Positions 7,664 to 16,963 are shown, counted from the stretch's first letter. The stretch is DNA of 55,408 nucleotides from an uncultured Prochlorococcus sp. (GCA_902573045.1 CACGIB010000004.1:1-55408); one strand, 5' to 3'. A program made the numbers and translations. Notes: a model not told the origin generated them from the letters alone.

Positions 7664-10220
7664 TTAATTCTTCGACATCACAAGTAATTTCTACTGGCAT
7701 TGGAGAGACTTTCCAAATAGATTTACAATACTCTCTAATAGATCTATCTGAAGAAAAATATCCTGATCTAGCAGTGTTTAATAAAGCCATTTTATTCCAT
7801 GATTTTTTATTATTCCAGCATTCACTGACCACATCCTGTTTATTTAAGTAATCTTCAAAGTCAGCCATAACAAAAAATGGGTCATGTCCAGTCAAGCTAT
7901 TTAATAAAGGTTTAAATAATTCTTTATCCCCATTGCTAAAGTGGCCAATTTCAATTAAGCGTATAACCTCTTTAAGCTCTGGACTTTGATCTATAAAAGT
8001 TTGGGGAGAGTAATTATTATTTTTTAAATCCATAATTTCGCTTTCAGTTTTGCCAAAAAGAAAGAAATTCTCTTTTTTCACAAGATCTCTCAATTCTACA
8101 TTAGCTCCATCTAAGGTCCCAATCGTTAACGCTCCATTCATGGCAAACTTCATATTTCCAGTCCCAGATGCTTCTTTCCCAGCAGTTGAAATTTGTTCTG
8201 ACAGATCCGTTGCAGGATAGACTATTTCCCCAAGTTTAACGTTATAGTCTGGAAGAAAAACAACTCTTAACAAACCATCCATATCTGGATCAGAATTAAC
8301 TACATCAGCAATACCGTTAATGAATCGAATCATCAGCTTTGCCATAAAGTAACCTGGTGCAGCTTTACCTCCAAATATTATTGTTCTTGGGACTTCATAG
8401 TTGTTTGTCCCATTTTTGATTCTTAAATATTGAGCAATAATTTGTAGGGCATTTAAATGTTGCCTTTTATATTGATGAATTCTTTTTACTTGAACATCAA
8501 ATAAACTTGATGGGTCAACAAGTATTCCAGTTTTTGAATGGATAAAACTAGATAATTTTCTTTTGCCATTTAATTTAGTTTCCTCAAATTTTTGTAAAAA
8601 ATTGTTGTCATCCTTTTTTTCTTCTAACTTCTTAAGAAGTTCCATATTTGTTATCCAATTTGGACCAACCTCCTCTTCTAAAAGGTTTGATAGAGAGGGA
8701 TTAGATAAGGCAACCCATCTCCTTGGAGTAACACCATTAGTTACATTTGTAAATTTTTCAGGCCATAGAGCGGCGAATTCAGGTAAAAGTTGTCTTTTTA
8801 TTAGATCTGAGTGAAGAGCTGCAACACCATTTATATGATGTGCTCCAATTGTAGCCAAATGAGCCATCCGAACTGATTTGGAGCCTTCTTCATCAATTAT
8901 TGAGAGTTTTTGAAGAATCTTGTCATCACCAGGATAACGTAGTCTTAATTGCTGTAGAAATCTCCAATTAATTTCATAAATAATTTCTAGATGACGAGGA
9001 AGAAGATCATTAAATAAACCTAAATCCCATTTCTCTAAAGCTTCTGGTAATAATGTGTGGTTGGTATAAGCAACTGATGAGGTTGTTATGTTCCAAGCTT
9101 TATCCCAGCCTATTTGATATTGGTCAATAAGAAGTCTCATTAATTCTGCAACTGCAATAGCAGGATGGGTATCATTTAATTGAACTGTCCAATGCTTTGG
9201 GAATTCTGTGATTGCTATTGATCTTTTTTCAAGGCTTCTCAACATATCCTGAAGAGAACAACTTACAAAAAAGTGTTGTTGTTTTAGTCTTAATCTTCTA
9301 CCTTCATCAGTTCCATCATTTGGATATAGAACTTTTGAAAGAGTTTCAGATGCAACTTTTTCTTCGACTGCACCATAGTAATCGCCAATATTGAATGCAT
9401 AAAAGTCAAAACTTTCTGTTGCATCAGCTCTCCATAATCTTAATCTGTCACATGTATTAACTCTGTATCCTAAAACTGGAACATCATGAGGTACTCCAAT
9501 TGCATGTTCTGAAGGAATCCATCTTGATCTGTAGTTCCCTTTATCATCTCTATAACTTTCAGTTCTACCTCCAAAACCTACGAAACATGATTCGTCCGGT
9601 TGTGGAAGTTCCCATGGCCATCCACCTTTTAACCATTTATCAGTTACTTCAACTTGCCAACCATCCCTTATTAACTGATTGAATATGCCAAATTCATATC
9701 GAATACCATAACCAACCGCTGGAACTTGGAGAGATGCCAATGATTCCATGTAACATGCTGCAAGTCTGCCAAGTCCACCATTACCTAATCCAGGCTCCTC
9801 TTCAACTTCAAGAATTGTTGACAATGATTCAATACCAAATCTTTTTAAAGCATCTTCTGCCTCTTGAGTTATTCCAAGATTGAGAAGATTATTACTTAAT
9901 TGAGGACCTATCAAAAATTCTGCTGATAGGTAAGCAACTGTTTTTTGTGGTTTTTTTCTTATGACTTCTTGGCTAGCTAAATACCTTGTCATTAGCCTAT
10001 CTTTCACTGCGTAACTTAAAGCCATGTACAAGTCGTGGGGACTTGCAGAAGTAGCTAACTTACCTAGAGTATAGAAAAGATGAGCTGTCATTCCTTGGAA
10101 AACAGCATCAGAATCCATGCCAGCTTTCTCAGGATCTAGATAACAGCCCGGGGTAGGCAAACGTAGATCGAAGGGTTCGTTGGTATTCATTGGATTGGCC
10201 ATATAACAGACAATAGCCAT
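7656..10220 (-). CDS. glgP: Glycogen / alpha-glucan phosphorylase
   Basis: This PLP-dependent enzyme releases glucose-1-phosphate from glycogen, the night-time carbon reserve. The 854-residue protein has family landmarks throughout: SAEFLIGPQLSNNLLNLG, EPGLGNGGLGRLAACYMESL, VQLNDTHPAIAVAELMR, VTNGVTPRRWV, and the PLP-lysine region EASGTGNMKFAMNGALTIGT. A downstream in-frame Met at 10202 (MANPMNTNEPF) or 10190 could be the true start; the first six residues of the long form look unlike the family. The gene is divergent from a Na+/H+ antiporter gene, and its 3' end overlaps the preceding convergent gene by 8 bases. Confidence 0.95.
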   Translation of the reverse strand: MAIVCYMANPMNTNEPFDLRLPTPGCYLDPEKAGMDSDAVFQGMTAHLFYTLGKLATSASPHDLYMALSYAVKDRLMTRYLASQEVIRKKPQKTVAYLSAEFLIGPQLSNNLLNLGITQEAEDALKRFGIESLSTILEVEEEPGLGNGGLGRLAACYMESLASLQVPAVGYGIRYEFGIFNQLIRDGWQVEVTDKWLKGGWPWELPQPDESCFVGFGGRTESYRDDKGNYRSRWIPSEHAIGVPHDVPVLGYRVNTCDRLRLWRADATESFDFYAFNIGDYYGAVEEKVASETLSKVLYPNDGTDEGRRLRLKQQHFFVSCSLQDMLRSLEKRSIAITEFPKHWTVQLNDTHPAIAVAELMRLLIDQYQIGWDKAWNITTSSVAYTNHTLLPEALEKWDLGLFNDLLPRHLEIIYEINWRFLQQLRLRYPGDDKILQKLSIIDEEGSKSVRMAHLATIGAHHINGVAALHSDLIKRQLLPEFAALWPEKFTNVTNGVTPRRWVALSNPSLSNLLEEEVGPNWITNMELLKKLEEKKDDNNFLQKFEETKLNGKRKLSSFIHSKTGILVDPSSLFDVQVKRIHQYKRQHLNALQIIAQYLRIKNGTNNYEVPRTIIFGGKAAPGYFMAKLMIRFINGIADVVNSDPDMDGLLRVVFLPDYNVKLGEIVYPATDLSEQISTAGKEASGTGNMKFAMNGALTIGTLDGANVELRDLVKKENFFLFGKTESEIMDLKNNNYSPQTFIDQSPELKEVIRLIEIGHFSNGDKELFKPLLNSLTGHDPFFVMADFEDYLNKQDVVSECWNNKKSWNKMALLNTARSGYFSSDRSIREYCKSIWKVSPMPVEITCDVEELTN

Positions 10221-10311
10221 TTTTAAGAAAATTTCTTTGTTGTAACTTCAGATCCACACTTGTTGAGTATTTTTGCTTTTTTCTTACATATTTCTTAAAG
10301 TGGGCCCTCCA

Positions 10312-10345
10312 TAAACTATCTTCCAATTAGGTAGTTTATTTTTTC
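10312..10345 (+). terminator. Terminator-like hairpin with T-tract in the antiporter leader
   Basis: Positions 10312-10321 (ATAAACTATC) pair with 10331-10340 (GGTAGTTTAT) through 10 base pairs including one G-U. The loop is 9 bases, and T residues run directly on from the stem to 10345. This is the shape of an intrinsic terminator on the plus strand. It lies between two divergent genes and only 11 bases before the antiporter ATG at 10357, where ordinary 3'-end termination is not expected. It could be an attenuator, the end of a short leader RNA, or chance in AT-rich DNA. Confidence 0.5.
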
Positions 10346-10356
10346 TCTAATTTTAA

Positions 10357-11724
10357 ATGTATTCCTTACTTGCTGAATTAAGTGCACATGATTTAGAAGT
10401 TGCTGAAACGTTGATAGGGGTTATAAGATTTCTATTGATATTTTTAGCTGCAAGAGCATTAGCAGAAGTCTTAGTAAGACTAAGTTTGCCAACAATAGTA
10501 GGTGAGCTTCTTGCAGGGGTTGTAATAGGGGCATCAGGATTCCATTTGTTGATACCACCATCAGCTGGAACCGAATTAAATGAAGGACTTGTGAATGTTA
10601 TTAGCTCATTAGCGTCAATCCCCCCAGAAGCTGTACCTGATGTTTATTTCGAAAGTTTTCCATCCCTCCAAGCAGTAGCAACTTTAGGGTTATATGCTCT
10701 TTTATTTTTAACAGGATTAGAAAGTGAGTTAGAGGAATTGGTAGCTGTCGGTGCGCAGGCTTTTACTGTTGCCATGGCTGGTGTAATTTTGCCGTTTGCC
10801 TTTGGAACTCTTGGACTAATGTTTATTTTCCAAGTAGATCTAATTCCAGCAGTTTTTGCAGGAGCATCTATGACAGCAACAAGTATAGGAATCACAGCAA
10901 GTGTTTTTGGTGAGTTGGGATATTTAAAAACTAGAGAAGGACAGATTGTTATTGGAGCGGCTGTTTTAGATGATATTTTGGGTATTGTTATTCTTGCAGT
11001 TGTAGTGGCCCTTGCTGCAGGAGGTTCTTTAGAAATTGCTCCTATAGTTAAATTAGTTGCAGCAGCTGTAGTATTTGTTATTGCTGCTATCGCATTAAGT
11101 CGAACAGCAGCTCCAGGTTTTGATTGGTTATTAGATAGATTAAAGGCACCTGGCGCAGTAGTGGTTGCTTCTTTTGTAATACTTGTTCTGTGTTGTTTTG
11201 TCGCAACAGCCATTGGATTAGAAGCAGCTTTAGGTGCTTTTGCGGCTGGATTAATTCTTAGTAGTTCTAAAAATAATCACGCAATTCAACAATCGGTTTT
11301 ACCTTTAGTATCCTTATTCGCAACTATTTTTTTCGTACTAGTAGGAGCTGGAATGGATCTATCAGTTATAAATCCACTTGATCCAACAAGTAGGTCAGCT
11401 CTTGTAGTTGCAGGATTTTTATTAGTTGTAGCAATTATTGGTAAAATTGCAGCTGGATGGGTATTTTCAAGTGATAAACCTACAAACAGATTAGTTGTTG
11501 GTCTTGGAATGATGCCTAGAGGAGAAGTTGGTTTAATTTTCCTTGGACTAGGAACTAGTGCTAAGTTGTTAACTCCCTCTCTTGAAGCAGCTATTTTATT
11601 AATGGTTATTGGAACAACATTTCTTGCACCTGTTCTCTTGAGAATTGTTCTAAAAGATAAACCCCCAAATGATGGCAATAAAATTTCAGATGATGTTGCA
11701 GCTGATCCTGTTGGTCTTCTTTAG
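10357..11724 (+). CDS. Na+/H+ antiporter, CPA2 (NapA/KefB-like) family
   Basis: An integral membrane cation/proton antiporter of 455 residues with about 12 hydrophobic segments. Features of the CPA2 family are visible: PTIVGELLAGVVIG near residue 45-58, the discontinuous-helix region GASMTATSIGITASVFGELG at 168-187, and the ion-binding Asp pair D205-D206 in GAAVLDDILGIVIL, which is typical of electrogenic exchangers. A conserved segment GLGMMPRGEVGLIFLGLG follows near 385. No C-terminal NAD-binding (TrkA-N) domain is present, unlike Kef systems. It probably extrudes Na+ in seawater. The exact substrate cannot be told from sequence. A terminator-like hairpin precedes the start codon. Confidence 0.9.
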   Translation: MYSLLAELSAHDLEVAETLIGVIRFLLIFLAARALAEVLVRLSLPTIVGELLAGVVIGASGFHLLIPPSAGTELNEGLVNVISSLASIPPEAVPDVYFESFPSLQAVATLGLYALLFLTGLESELEELVAVGAQAFTVAMAGVILPFAFGTLGLMFIFQVDLIPAVFAGASMTATSIGITASVFGELGYLKTREGQIVIGAAVLDDILGIVILAVVVALAAGGSLEIAPIVKLVAAAVVFVIAAIALSRTAAPGFDWLLDRLKAPGAVVVASFVILVLCCFVATAIGLEAALGAFAAGLILSSSKNNHAIQQSVLPLVSLFATIFFVLVGAGMDLSVINPLDPTSRSALVVAGFLLVVAIIGKIAAGWVFSSDKPTNRLVVGLGMMPRGEVGLIFLGLGTSAKLLTPSLEAAILLMVIGTTFLAPVLLRIVLKDKPPNDGNKISDDVAADPVGLL

Positions 11725-11767
11725 GAAATAAGTTTATTAGAATCAGCTAACAAAGAATTTTTAATAA

Positions 11768-12667
11768 ATGGAAAAATCAGCTCTTATAGATAGTGATGTA
11801 AATTATGACTGGAATTTTTTAAATTACCCAATACATACTATTTCTGCTAAGCCTGAGCAAACATCAAAAGAATGTGCAATTTTATTAATTCATGGTTTCG
11901 GGGCCTCTACGGATCATTGGAGATTCAATATCCCTATTTTGAGTAACAATTATGAAGTTCATGCGATGGATCTTCTCGGTTTTGGAAAAAGTCCTAAGCC
12001 CCAAGATGTTGAATACTCAGGATCTTTATGGAAGGATCAGGTTGTTGCTTATGTACAAGAGAAAATAAAAAAACCCACAATTGTTGTTGGAAATTCATTA
12101 GGTGGTTATGCAGCATTAGCAGCTGGTGCAGAATTAAATGAGCTAAATGCAGGAGTGATATTACTTAATGCTGCAGGATATTTTAGTGAAGAAAAAACTA
12201 TCAAAAAGAACATGTTGCAAACTTCAATTGAAACAGTTGCCGGCATATTTTTGAAAAACATTGTTCTCCAACGTTTGATTTTTGAGAATATGAGAAATCC
12301 AAAAAATATTAAAAAAACTTTAAATCAAGTTTATGTTGATAAAAAAAATGTTGATGATTTTTTAGTTGAGTCAATAAGAAAGCCTTCCTTAGATTATGGA
12401 GCTTTTAATGTTTTTAGAAGTGTATTTAACCCATCAGGTCCTCAGGGATTACCATTGGATAAGTTGTTCGCAAAACTCGATTCACCATTATTACTGCTCT
12501 GGGGAGGCAAAGATCCTTGGATGAATACTCCAAAAAAAAGAAATCTTTATAAAAAATTTACACCGAAGAATACAAAAGAAATCATTCTTGATGCGGGACA
12601 CTGTCCTCATGATGAAATACCTGAATTAGTTAATCAGCATATTTTGGATTGGGTGAGTTCTCTTTAA
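11768..12667 (+). CDS. Alpha/beta-fold hydrolase
   Basis: A 299-residue alpha/beta hydrolase. The catalytic triad is readable: nucleophile S110 in GNSLGG, acid D249 in WGGKDPW, and H278 in DAGHCPHDE. The oxyanion-hole motif HGFGAS is at residues 42-47. It resembles the cyanobacterial branch close to haloalkane-dehalogenase/epoxide-hydrolase-like proteins, but the substrate is not predictable. It lies 43 bases after the antiporter gene and 9 bases before an aldose-1-epimerase-like gene, so it probably belongs to a small operon with the two following genes. Confidence 0.88.
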   Translation: MEKSALIDSDVNYDWNFLNYPIHTISAKPEQTSKECAILLIHGFGASTDHWRFNIPILSNNYEVHAMDLLGFGKSPKPQDVEYSGSLWKDQVVAYVQEKIKKPTIVVGNSLGGYAALAAGAELNELNAGVILLNAAGYFSEEKTIKKNMLQTSIETVAGIFLKNIVLQRLIFENMRNPKNIKKTLNQVYVDKKNVDDFLVESIRKPSLDYGAFNVFRSVFNPSGPQGLPLDKLFAKLDSPLLLLWGGKDPWMNTPKKRNLYKKFTPKNTKEIILDAGHCPHDEIPELVNQHILDWVSSL

Positions 12668-12676
12668 GTAACAATT

Positions 12677-13531
12677 GTGCAAATTAAATTATCTAATAAA
12701 GACCTAGGAATTTTTGTCTTACAATTAGATCAAAAAAACTATATTAAATTTTGCCCTGGAAGAGGTGGTGTTATTACAAATTGGGTTTCGGATGGTAAAG
12801 AGATACTTTATTTCGATGAAAAAAGATTTATGGATAAGACAAAAAGTATTAGGGGTGGTATTCCAATTCTTTTCCCAATTTGTGGAAATCTCAATACCTC
12901 TAGTTCAATATTTGGGAAAGAGTATTTGCAACTAACACAACATGGTTTCGCTAGAGATTTGCAATGGCAACACTCTTTTAATGAAAATGAAAAATCTTTA
13001 TGCTTATCATTAAATGAATCTAAAAAAACTAAAAAATATTATCCTTTCGATTTCGAACTAACAATTGAAGTTAACTTAAAAATTAATTGTTTAGAATTGG
13101 AAATTACAATCCATAACAAAACAGACTTTGCTATGCCTATAAATTTTGGTTTGCATCCTTATTTTAATGTTTCAGATTTCAAAAATTTAGAATTTATTGA
13201 TACTCCACTTAATTGTCAGGATCAAGAAAGAAATATTATAAGTAATACTTTGGATGAATTAAACAAAATTAATTTAGGAGTTGATGTACTTATGTATACT
13301 TCCGGTAGAAGCTCTTTTCGAGATAAAATTTTCCAAAGAGAAGTAACTATAAATCATCCATATCCTTTTGATTTAGCCGTTATTTGGAGTGATCCTCCAA
13401 GGCGAATGATATGTCTCGAACCTTGGACTAGTCCGCGAAATTCTTTTGTTGATGGATTCAGAAACATTATGATTTCTTCAAATGATAGTAAAAAGTTAAA
13501 TGCCTCAATAGAAATAAAATCTTTTAAGTAA
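12677..13531 (+). CDS. Aldose 1-epimerase / glucose-6-phosphate 1-epimerase-like protein
   Basis: A 284-residue beta-sandwich mutarotase-like protein. Seen in the sequence: RGGVITNWVSDGKEILYFDE near residue 31, GGIPILFPICGNL near 61, QHGFARDLQWQ near 95, LHPYFNVSD near 160, and CLEPWTSPRNSFVDG near 245. These are hallmarks of the galactose mutarotase superfamily, especially the YeaD/hexose-6-phosphate epimerase branch. The start is GTG at 12677, 9 bases after the hydrolase stop. The likely role is interconversion of sugar anomers or sugar phosphates; the specific sugar is unknown. A DUF1537 kinase follows 13 bases later. Confidence 0.85.
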   Translation: MQIKLSNKDLGIFVLQLDQKNYIKFCPGRGGVITNWVSDGKEILYFDEKRFMDKTKSIRGGIPILFPICGNLNTSSSIFGKEYLQLTQHGFARDLQWQHSFNENEKSLCLSLNESKKTKKYYPFDFELTIEVNLKINCLELEITIHNKTDFAMPINFGLHPYFNVSDFKNLEFIDTPLNCQDQERNIISNTLDELNKINLGVDVLMYTSGRSSFRDKIFQREVTINHPYPFDLAVIWSDPPRRMICLEPWTSPRNSFVDGFRNIMISSNDSKKLNASIEIKSFK

Positions 13532-13544
13532 TTATGCAATATTT

Positions 13545-14894
13545 ATGAAATTTGTCGTTATAGATGATGATCCAACAGGATCTCAAACTGTTCACGATTG
13601 CTTATTACTGCTTAAGTGGGACTGCTCAACTTTAATCAAAGGTTTTGAATCTAAATCTAATTTATTTTTTGTTTTAGCCAATACAAGGTCACTATCGGAA
13701 AATGTTGCGAAATTAACAATAGAGGAAATTTGCAAAAATCTTAAGACTGTAATTGCTTCTCAAGCCTATGAAGAAGAAATTATTTTTATAAGTAGAGGAG
13801 ACTCTACTCTTCGAGGACATAACTTTTTAGAGCCAAGTGTCATAAATAGTTGCTTAGGTCCTTTTGATGCTACTTTTCATATTCCAGCTTTCGTAGAGGG
13901 TAAAAGATTAACAATTAATGGCTCACATTTTGTTGATAAAAAGCCTATAAGTCAAACAATTTTTGCAAGAGATAAAATTTTTGGATATGAGACAAGTAAT
14001 GTGAAGAATCTTTTATTTCAGCAGAGTAAATCGCAAATAAATTTTGAAGATATTAAAAATCTTTTTTTGTCTGATATCGAAATGCTAAATGATGAAGAAA
14101 ATAATATTGTTTTTAAAAAACTAAAGAACTTGAAAAATAATAAACATGTAATCGTAGATGTAGAAAATTATTCTCAACTAAAAAAATTTTCTTTAGCAAT
14201 TAAAAAATTAACTAAACCAAAAAAATTCCTTTTTCGAACTGCAGCAAGTTTTATAAGTTCAATTTCTGAGAAAAAAAGTGTCTCTCAGAGTGAAACTTTT
14301 TTCTCTAATTTAAGAATAAAAAATAAAGAAAAGAGTTTTCTTCCAGGACTGATAATTGTTGGATCTTATGTAGAACTTTCAACAATTCAATTGAATAATT
14401 TACTCGAGAAAAGTAATTGCTATCCAGTTGAATTAGATGTTTTTGAATTCTTTAAAATTTCTTCATCCGATAATAATCAGAAGCGAAGGAATTTATTTAA
14501 AAACAAATTTTTGAAAGAAATTAGATTTTCTTTTGAGAAAGGAAAAACTCCTGTTTTGTTTACTTCAAGAAAATTTATGTCCTTAGATTCTTCTGAACTA
14601 TTTAATTTTTATAATTTACTTGCTTGTTTTATTGCTGAATTAGTCGCAGAGTTAAAGTATGAAATAGGATATTTGATTTCAAAAGGTGGAATAACAACAA
14701 ATTTGATTCTTAGTAATGGACTTAATGCAGATTATGTTTATCTTGAGGGACAGATTTTAACAGGCATTTCAGTGGTGACTCATAACCTAAAAAATGACGA
14801 AAAACTCGCTATTGTTACTCATCCTGGAAACATTGGTACTAAAGATTCGCTGGTTAATATTTGGAAAGTTTTTGAAAATAAAAATAATATTTAA
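13545..14894 (+). CDS. Four-carbon acid sugar kinase family protein (DUF1537)
   Basis: A 449-residue member of the DUF1537/OtnK kinase family, known elsewhere to phosphorylate four-carbon acid sugars such as erythronate or threonate. The N-terminal domain has VVIDDDPTGSQTVHD (residues 4-18) and SRGDSTLRGH (83-92), which form the substrate pocket. The C-terminal nucleotide-binding domain has IVGSYVELSTIQLNNLL, KGGITTNLIL and THPGNIGTKDSL. The usual operon partners (PdxA2-type dehydrogenase, class II aldolase, isomerase) are absent; instead it follows an epimerase-like gene and a hydrolase gene. Its substrate in this organism is therefore open. The sequence is unusually Lys/Asn/Ile-rich. Confidence 0.85.
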   Translation: MKFVVIDDDPTGSQTVHDCLLLLKWDCSTLIKGFESKSNLFFVLANTRSLSENVAKLTIEEICKNLKTVIASQAYEEEIIFISRGDSTLRGHNFLEPSVINSCLGPFDATFHIPAFVEGKRLTINGSHFVDKKPISQTIFARDKIFGYETSNVKNLLFQQSKSQINFEDIKNLFLSDIEMLNDEENNIVFKKLKNLKNNKHVIVDVENYSQLKKFSLAIKKLTKPKKFLFRTAASFISSISEKKSVSQSETFFSNLRIKNKEKSFLPGLIIVGSYVELSTIQLNNLLEKSNCYPVELDVFEFFKISSSDNNQKRRNLFKNKFLKEIRFSFEKGKTPVLFTSRKFMSLDSSELFNFYNLLACFIAELVAELKYEIGYLISKGGITTNLILSNGLNADYVYLEGQILTGISVVTHNLKNDEKLAIVTHPGNIGTKDSLVNIWKVFENKNNI

Positions 14895-14896
14895 AA

Positions 14897-16321
14897 TTAG
14901 AAATTTGAGATAATTTCTTCAGCAAAACTGCTGCAGGACAGGGGTTCTACTTTTGGTTCCATTAAGCGTGCTAGATCATAGGTGACTTTTTTTTGCTCTA
15001 TTGCCTTACTTAAACCATTAGTAATTAAGTTAGCTGCTTCATTCCAACCAAAATATTCAAGCATCATTACGCCACTAAGAATTACTGAGCCTGGATTAAT
15101 CTTGTTTAAGCCGGCATGTTTTGGAGCGGTACCATGCGTAGCTTCGAAAATTGCTGCATTATCTCCAATATTTGCACCGGGGGCCATACCTAGGCCTCCA
15201 ACAATTGCTGCAGCTGCATCAGAAACATAGTCTCCATTTAGATTTAATGTTGCAAGAATTGAATATTCTTGAGGTCTAGTTTGAATTTGTTGAAATATAC
15301 TATCAGCTATCCGATCATCAACAAGAATAAGTTCTCTCCATTGTCCATCTCCATGAGAATTTGATATTGATTCAATAACTTCTTTAATTTCTTCGCAAAT
15401 GAAAGCTTTTTTGTTATTTGTAAGCTTGTCAAAACCTGGTTCAATTTTTCGAGCATTATTTTCAATTGTAATTTCTGGATTTTTCTGAATATTATCTAAA
15501 ATCCAGCTTTCTCTTTCTGTAATGCAATCTTCTCTAAATTCATTTACTGCTAATTCATATCCCCAATCTCTAAATGCACCTTCTGTATATTTCATAATAT
15601 TTCCTTTATGTACAAGAGTCACATGCCTTTTATCTCCTGATAATCTTTTAGCATGTTCAATAGCTTTTCTAATATGCCTTTGGCTACCAAATTTACTCAC
15701 CGGTTTTATTCCAATACCTGATCCGTTTGGGATGGTTCTATTTTTTAAATTTTTACTTTTTGGTATGACAATGTTGTTTAAATGATTAATTAATTCAAGA
15801 CAATTATTATCCTCCGCTTCCCATTCAATGCCCATGTAGATATCCTCAGTATTTTCCCTATAAACAATAACGTCTAAATTTTGGGGATTTTTGTGAGGGC
15901 TTGGAGTCCCTGAATAATATTTGCATGGTCTAACGCAGCTATATAAATCAAAGATTTGTCTTAATGCAACATTAAGAGATCTAATACCTCCACCGATGGG
16001 GGTCGTTAAAGGACCTTTGATGGCTACACCAAAGTGTTTGATTGCTTCAATAGTATCTTGAGGGAGATAGTTATATGTTCCATAAAGTTCACAAGCTTCA
16101 TCGCCTGCATAGACTTTAAACCAATTAATTTTTCTTTCATCTCCATAGCTTTTTTTAATCGCCGAATCAAGAACGATTTGAGTAGCAGGCCAAATATCAA
16201 CTCCAGTTCCATCACCCCTAATAAATGGGACAATTGGATTGTTCGGAACATTAGGTTTGCCTTGATTAAAAGTTATTATCTCGCCTTCATTAGGTAAAGT
16301 TAATTTTTCAAATTTTGGCAT
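14897..16321 (-). CDS. icd: Isocitrate dehydrogenase (NADP+)
   Basis: Converts isocitrate to 2-oxoglutarate with NADP+, supplying the carbon skeleton for ammonium assimilation in cyanobacteria. The 474-residue protein has the family motifs IPFIRGDGTGVDIWPA-like at the N-terminus (seen as VPFIRGDGTGVDIWP), the substrate loop GGIRSLNVALRQIFDLY, YRENTEDIYMGIEW, VHKGNIMKYTEGAFRDWG, and the signature region NLNGDYVSDAAAAIVGGLG. It is convergent with the DUF1537 kinase with 2 bases between stops. An inverted repeat and an NtcA-like half match lie in its promoter region. Confidence 0.96.
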   Translation of the reverse strand: MPKFEKLTLPNEGEIITFNQGKPNVPNNPIVPFIRGDGTGVDIWPATQIVLDSAIKKSYGDERKINWFKVYAGDEACELYGTYNYLPQDTIEAIKHFGVAIKGPLTTPIGGGIRSLNVALRQIFDLYSCVRPCKYYSGTPSPHKNPQNLDVIVYRENTEDIYMGIEWEAEDNNCLELINHLNNIVIPKSKNLKNRTIPNGSGIGIKPVSKFGSQRHIRKAIEHAKRLSGDKRHVTLVHKGNIMKYTEGAFRDWGYELAVNEFREDCITERESWILDNIQKNPEITIENNARKIEPGFDKLTNNKKAFICEEIKEVIESISNSHGDGQWRELILVDDRIADSIFQQIQTRPQEYSILATLNLNGDYVSDAAAAIVGGLGMAPGANIGDNAAIFEATHGTAPKHAGLNKINPGSVILSGVMMLEYFGWNEAANLITNGLSKAIEQKKVTYDLARLMEPKVEPLSCSSFAEEIISNF

Positions 16322-16340
16322 AGCATTGAATTAATAAAAG

Positions 16341-16384
16341 ATAACTCATTCAAGTTCCTCGTATTGTAATTTGCGATGAGTTAT
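16341..16384. promoter_or_regulatory. Inverted repeat in the icd upstream region
   Basis: Nine-base arms ATAACTCAT (16341-16349) and ATGAGTTAT (16376-16384) form a perfect inverted repeat, 20-63 bases upstream of the icd start. The spacer carries a minus-strand GCA-N8-TAC (16361-16374), one base away from the NtcA consensus GTA-N8-TAC. Cyanobacterial icd is often NtcA-controlled, so a regulatory role is plausible but unproven. The repeat could equally be a chance palindrome. Confidence 0.3.
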
Positions 16385-16489
16385 TTTCTTTAAAACCTAG
16401 AAATTTATTATTCAAATGTGAATAGAGAATACTTTATTGATCAGCATTTCAACATCTTTATTAAAAGAAAAAGTAGTTAATAAGCAAGT

Positions 16490-16963
16490 ATGAGCAAATT
16501 ATGTCATTTTCAAAAAAATACTCAGCTACTAATGAATGCGAGTTCAAATGTAAGTAATGTTGAAATAGCTAATAAAATTGCTTCTACTGCAGCATTGTTT
16601 CGAAAATATTTTCCAGATGCAAGCGTAAACTTTAGTCCTTGGGACAATTCAAATAATGAATCTATGCAGGATACTATTGATTTTGCTTTTCATTTTCCTG
16701 GTTGGAGTCCTCTAATTGAATGTAGAGCAATACTCTTACAATTAAGAATTGAAAATGATAACAATAACAGAGTCCCGAAATTGTTGGGAATTATAATGCG
16801 AGGTATGATTGTTCCCTCCGAGAGATGGAGAGTCGCTACCATCGGTGATTGGGAAATGACTGGCACTCATCTACCGCAAAAGGAACAAAAAGATAACCTT
16901 TTTTTGGTTTGTAAAGAACTTTATAAGCTATTCTCTACAACATCCGCTGGTAACAAAAATTAG
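16490..16963 (+). CDS. Conserved hypothetical protein
   Basis: A 157-residue soluble protein that I cannot assign to a named family. The start at 16490 gives MSKLCHFQKNTQ; a second Met at residue 15 (MNASSNVSNVEIA) may be the true start, since the segment before it looks less conserved in character. The body shows an alternating pattern with FAFHFPGWSPLIECRAILLQLRIE and a later MRGMIVPSERWRVATIGDWEMTGTHLPQ, suggesting a compact alpha/beta fold. No signal peptide or membrane helix is visible. It lies just upstream of ho1-pebA-pebB on the same strand, with a 57-base gap. A link to bilin synthesis would be only positional. Confidence 0.75.
   Translation: MSKLCHFQKNTQLLMNASSNVSNVEIANKIASTAALFRKYFPDASVNFSPWDNSNNESMQDTIDFAFHFPGWSPLIECRAILLQLRIENDNNNRVPKLLGIIMRGMIVPSERWRVATIGDWEMTGTHLPQKEQKDNLFLVCKELYKLFSTTSAGNKN

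Noticed and set aside
10644..11213. A 189-codon open frame on the minus strand inside the Na+/H+ antiporter gene
   Set aside because: It is rich in Thr/Ala/Pro, mirrors the hydrophobic codons of the sense gene and resembles no family; it is a product of codon bias in the real gene.
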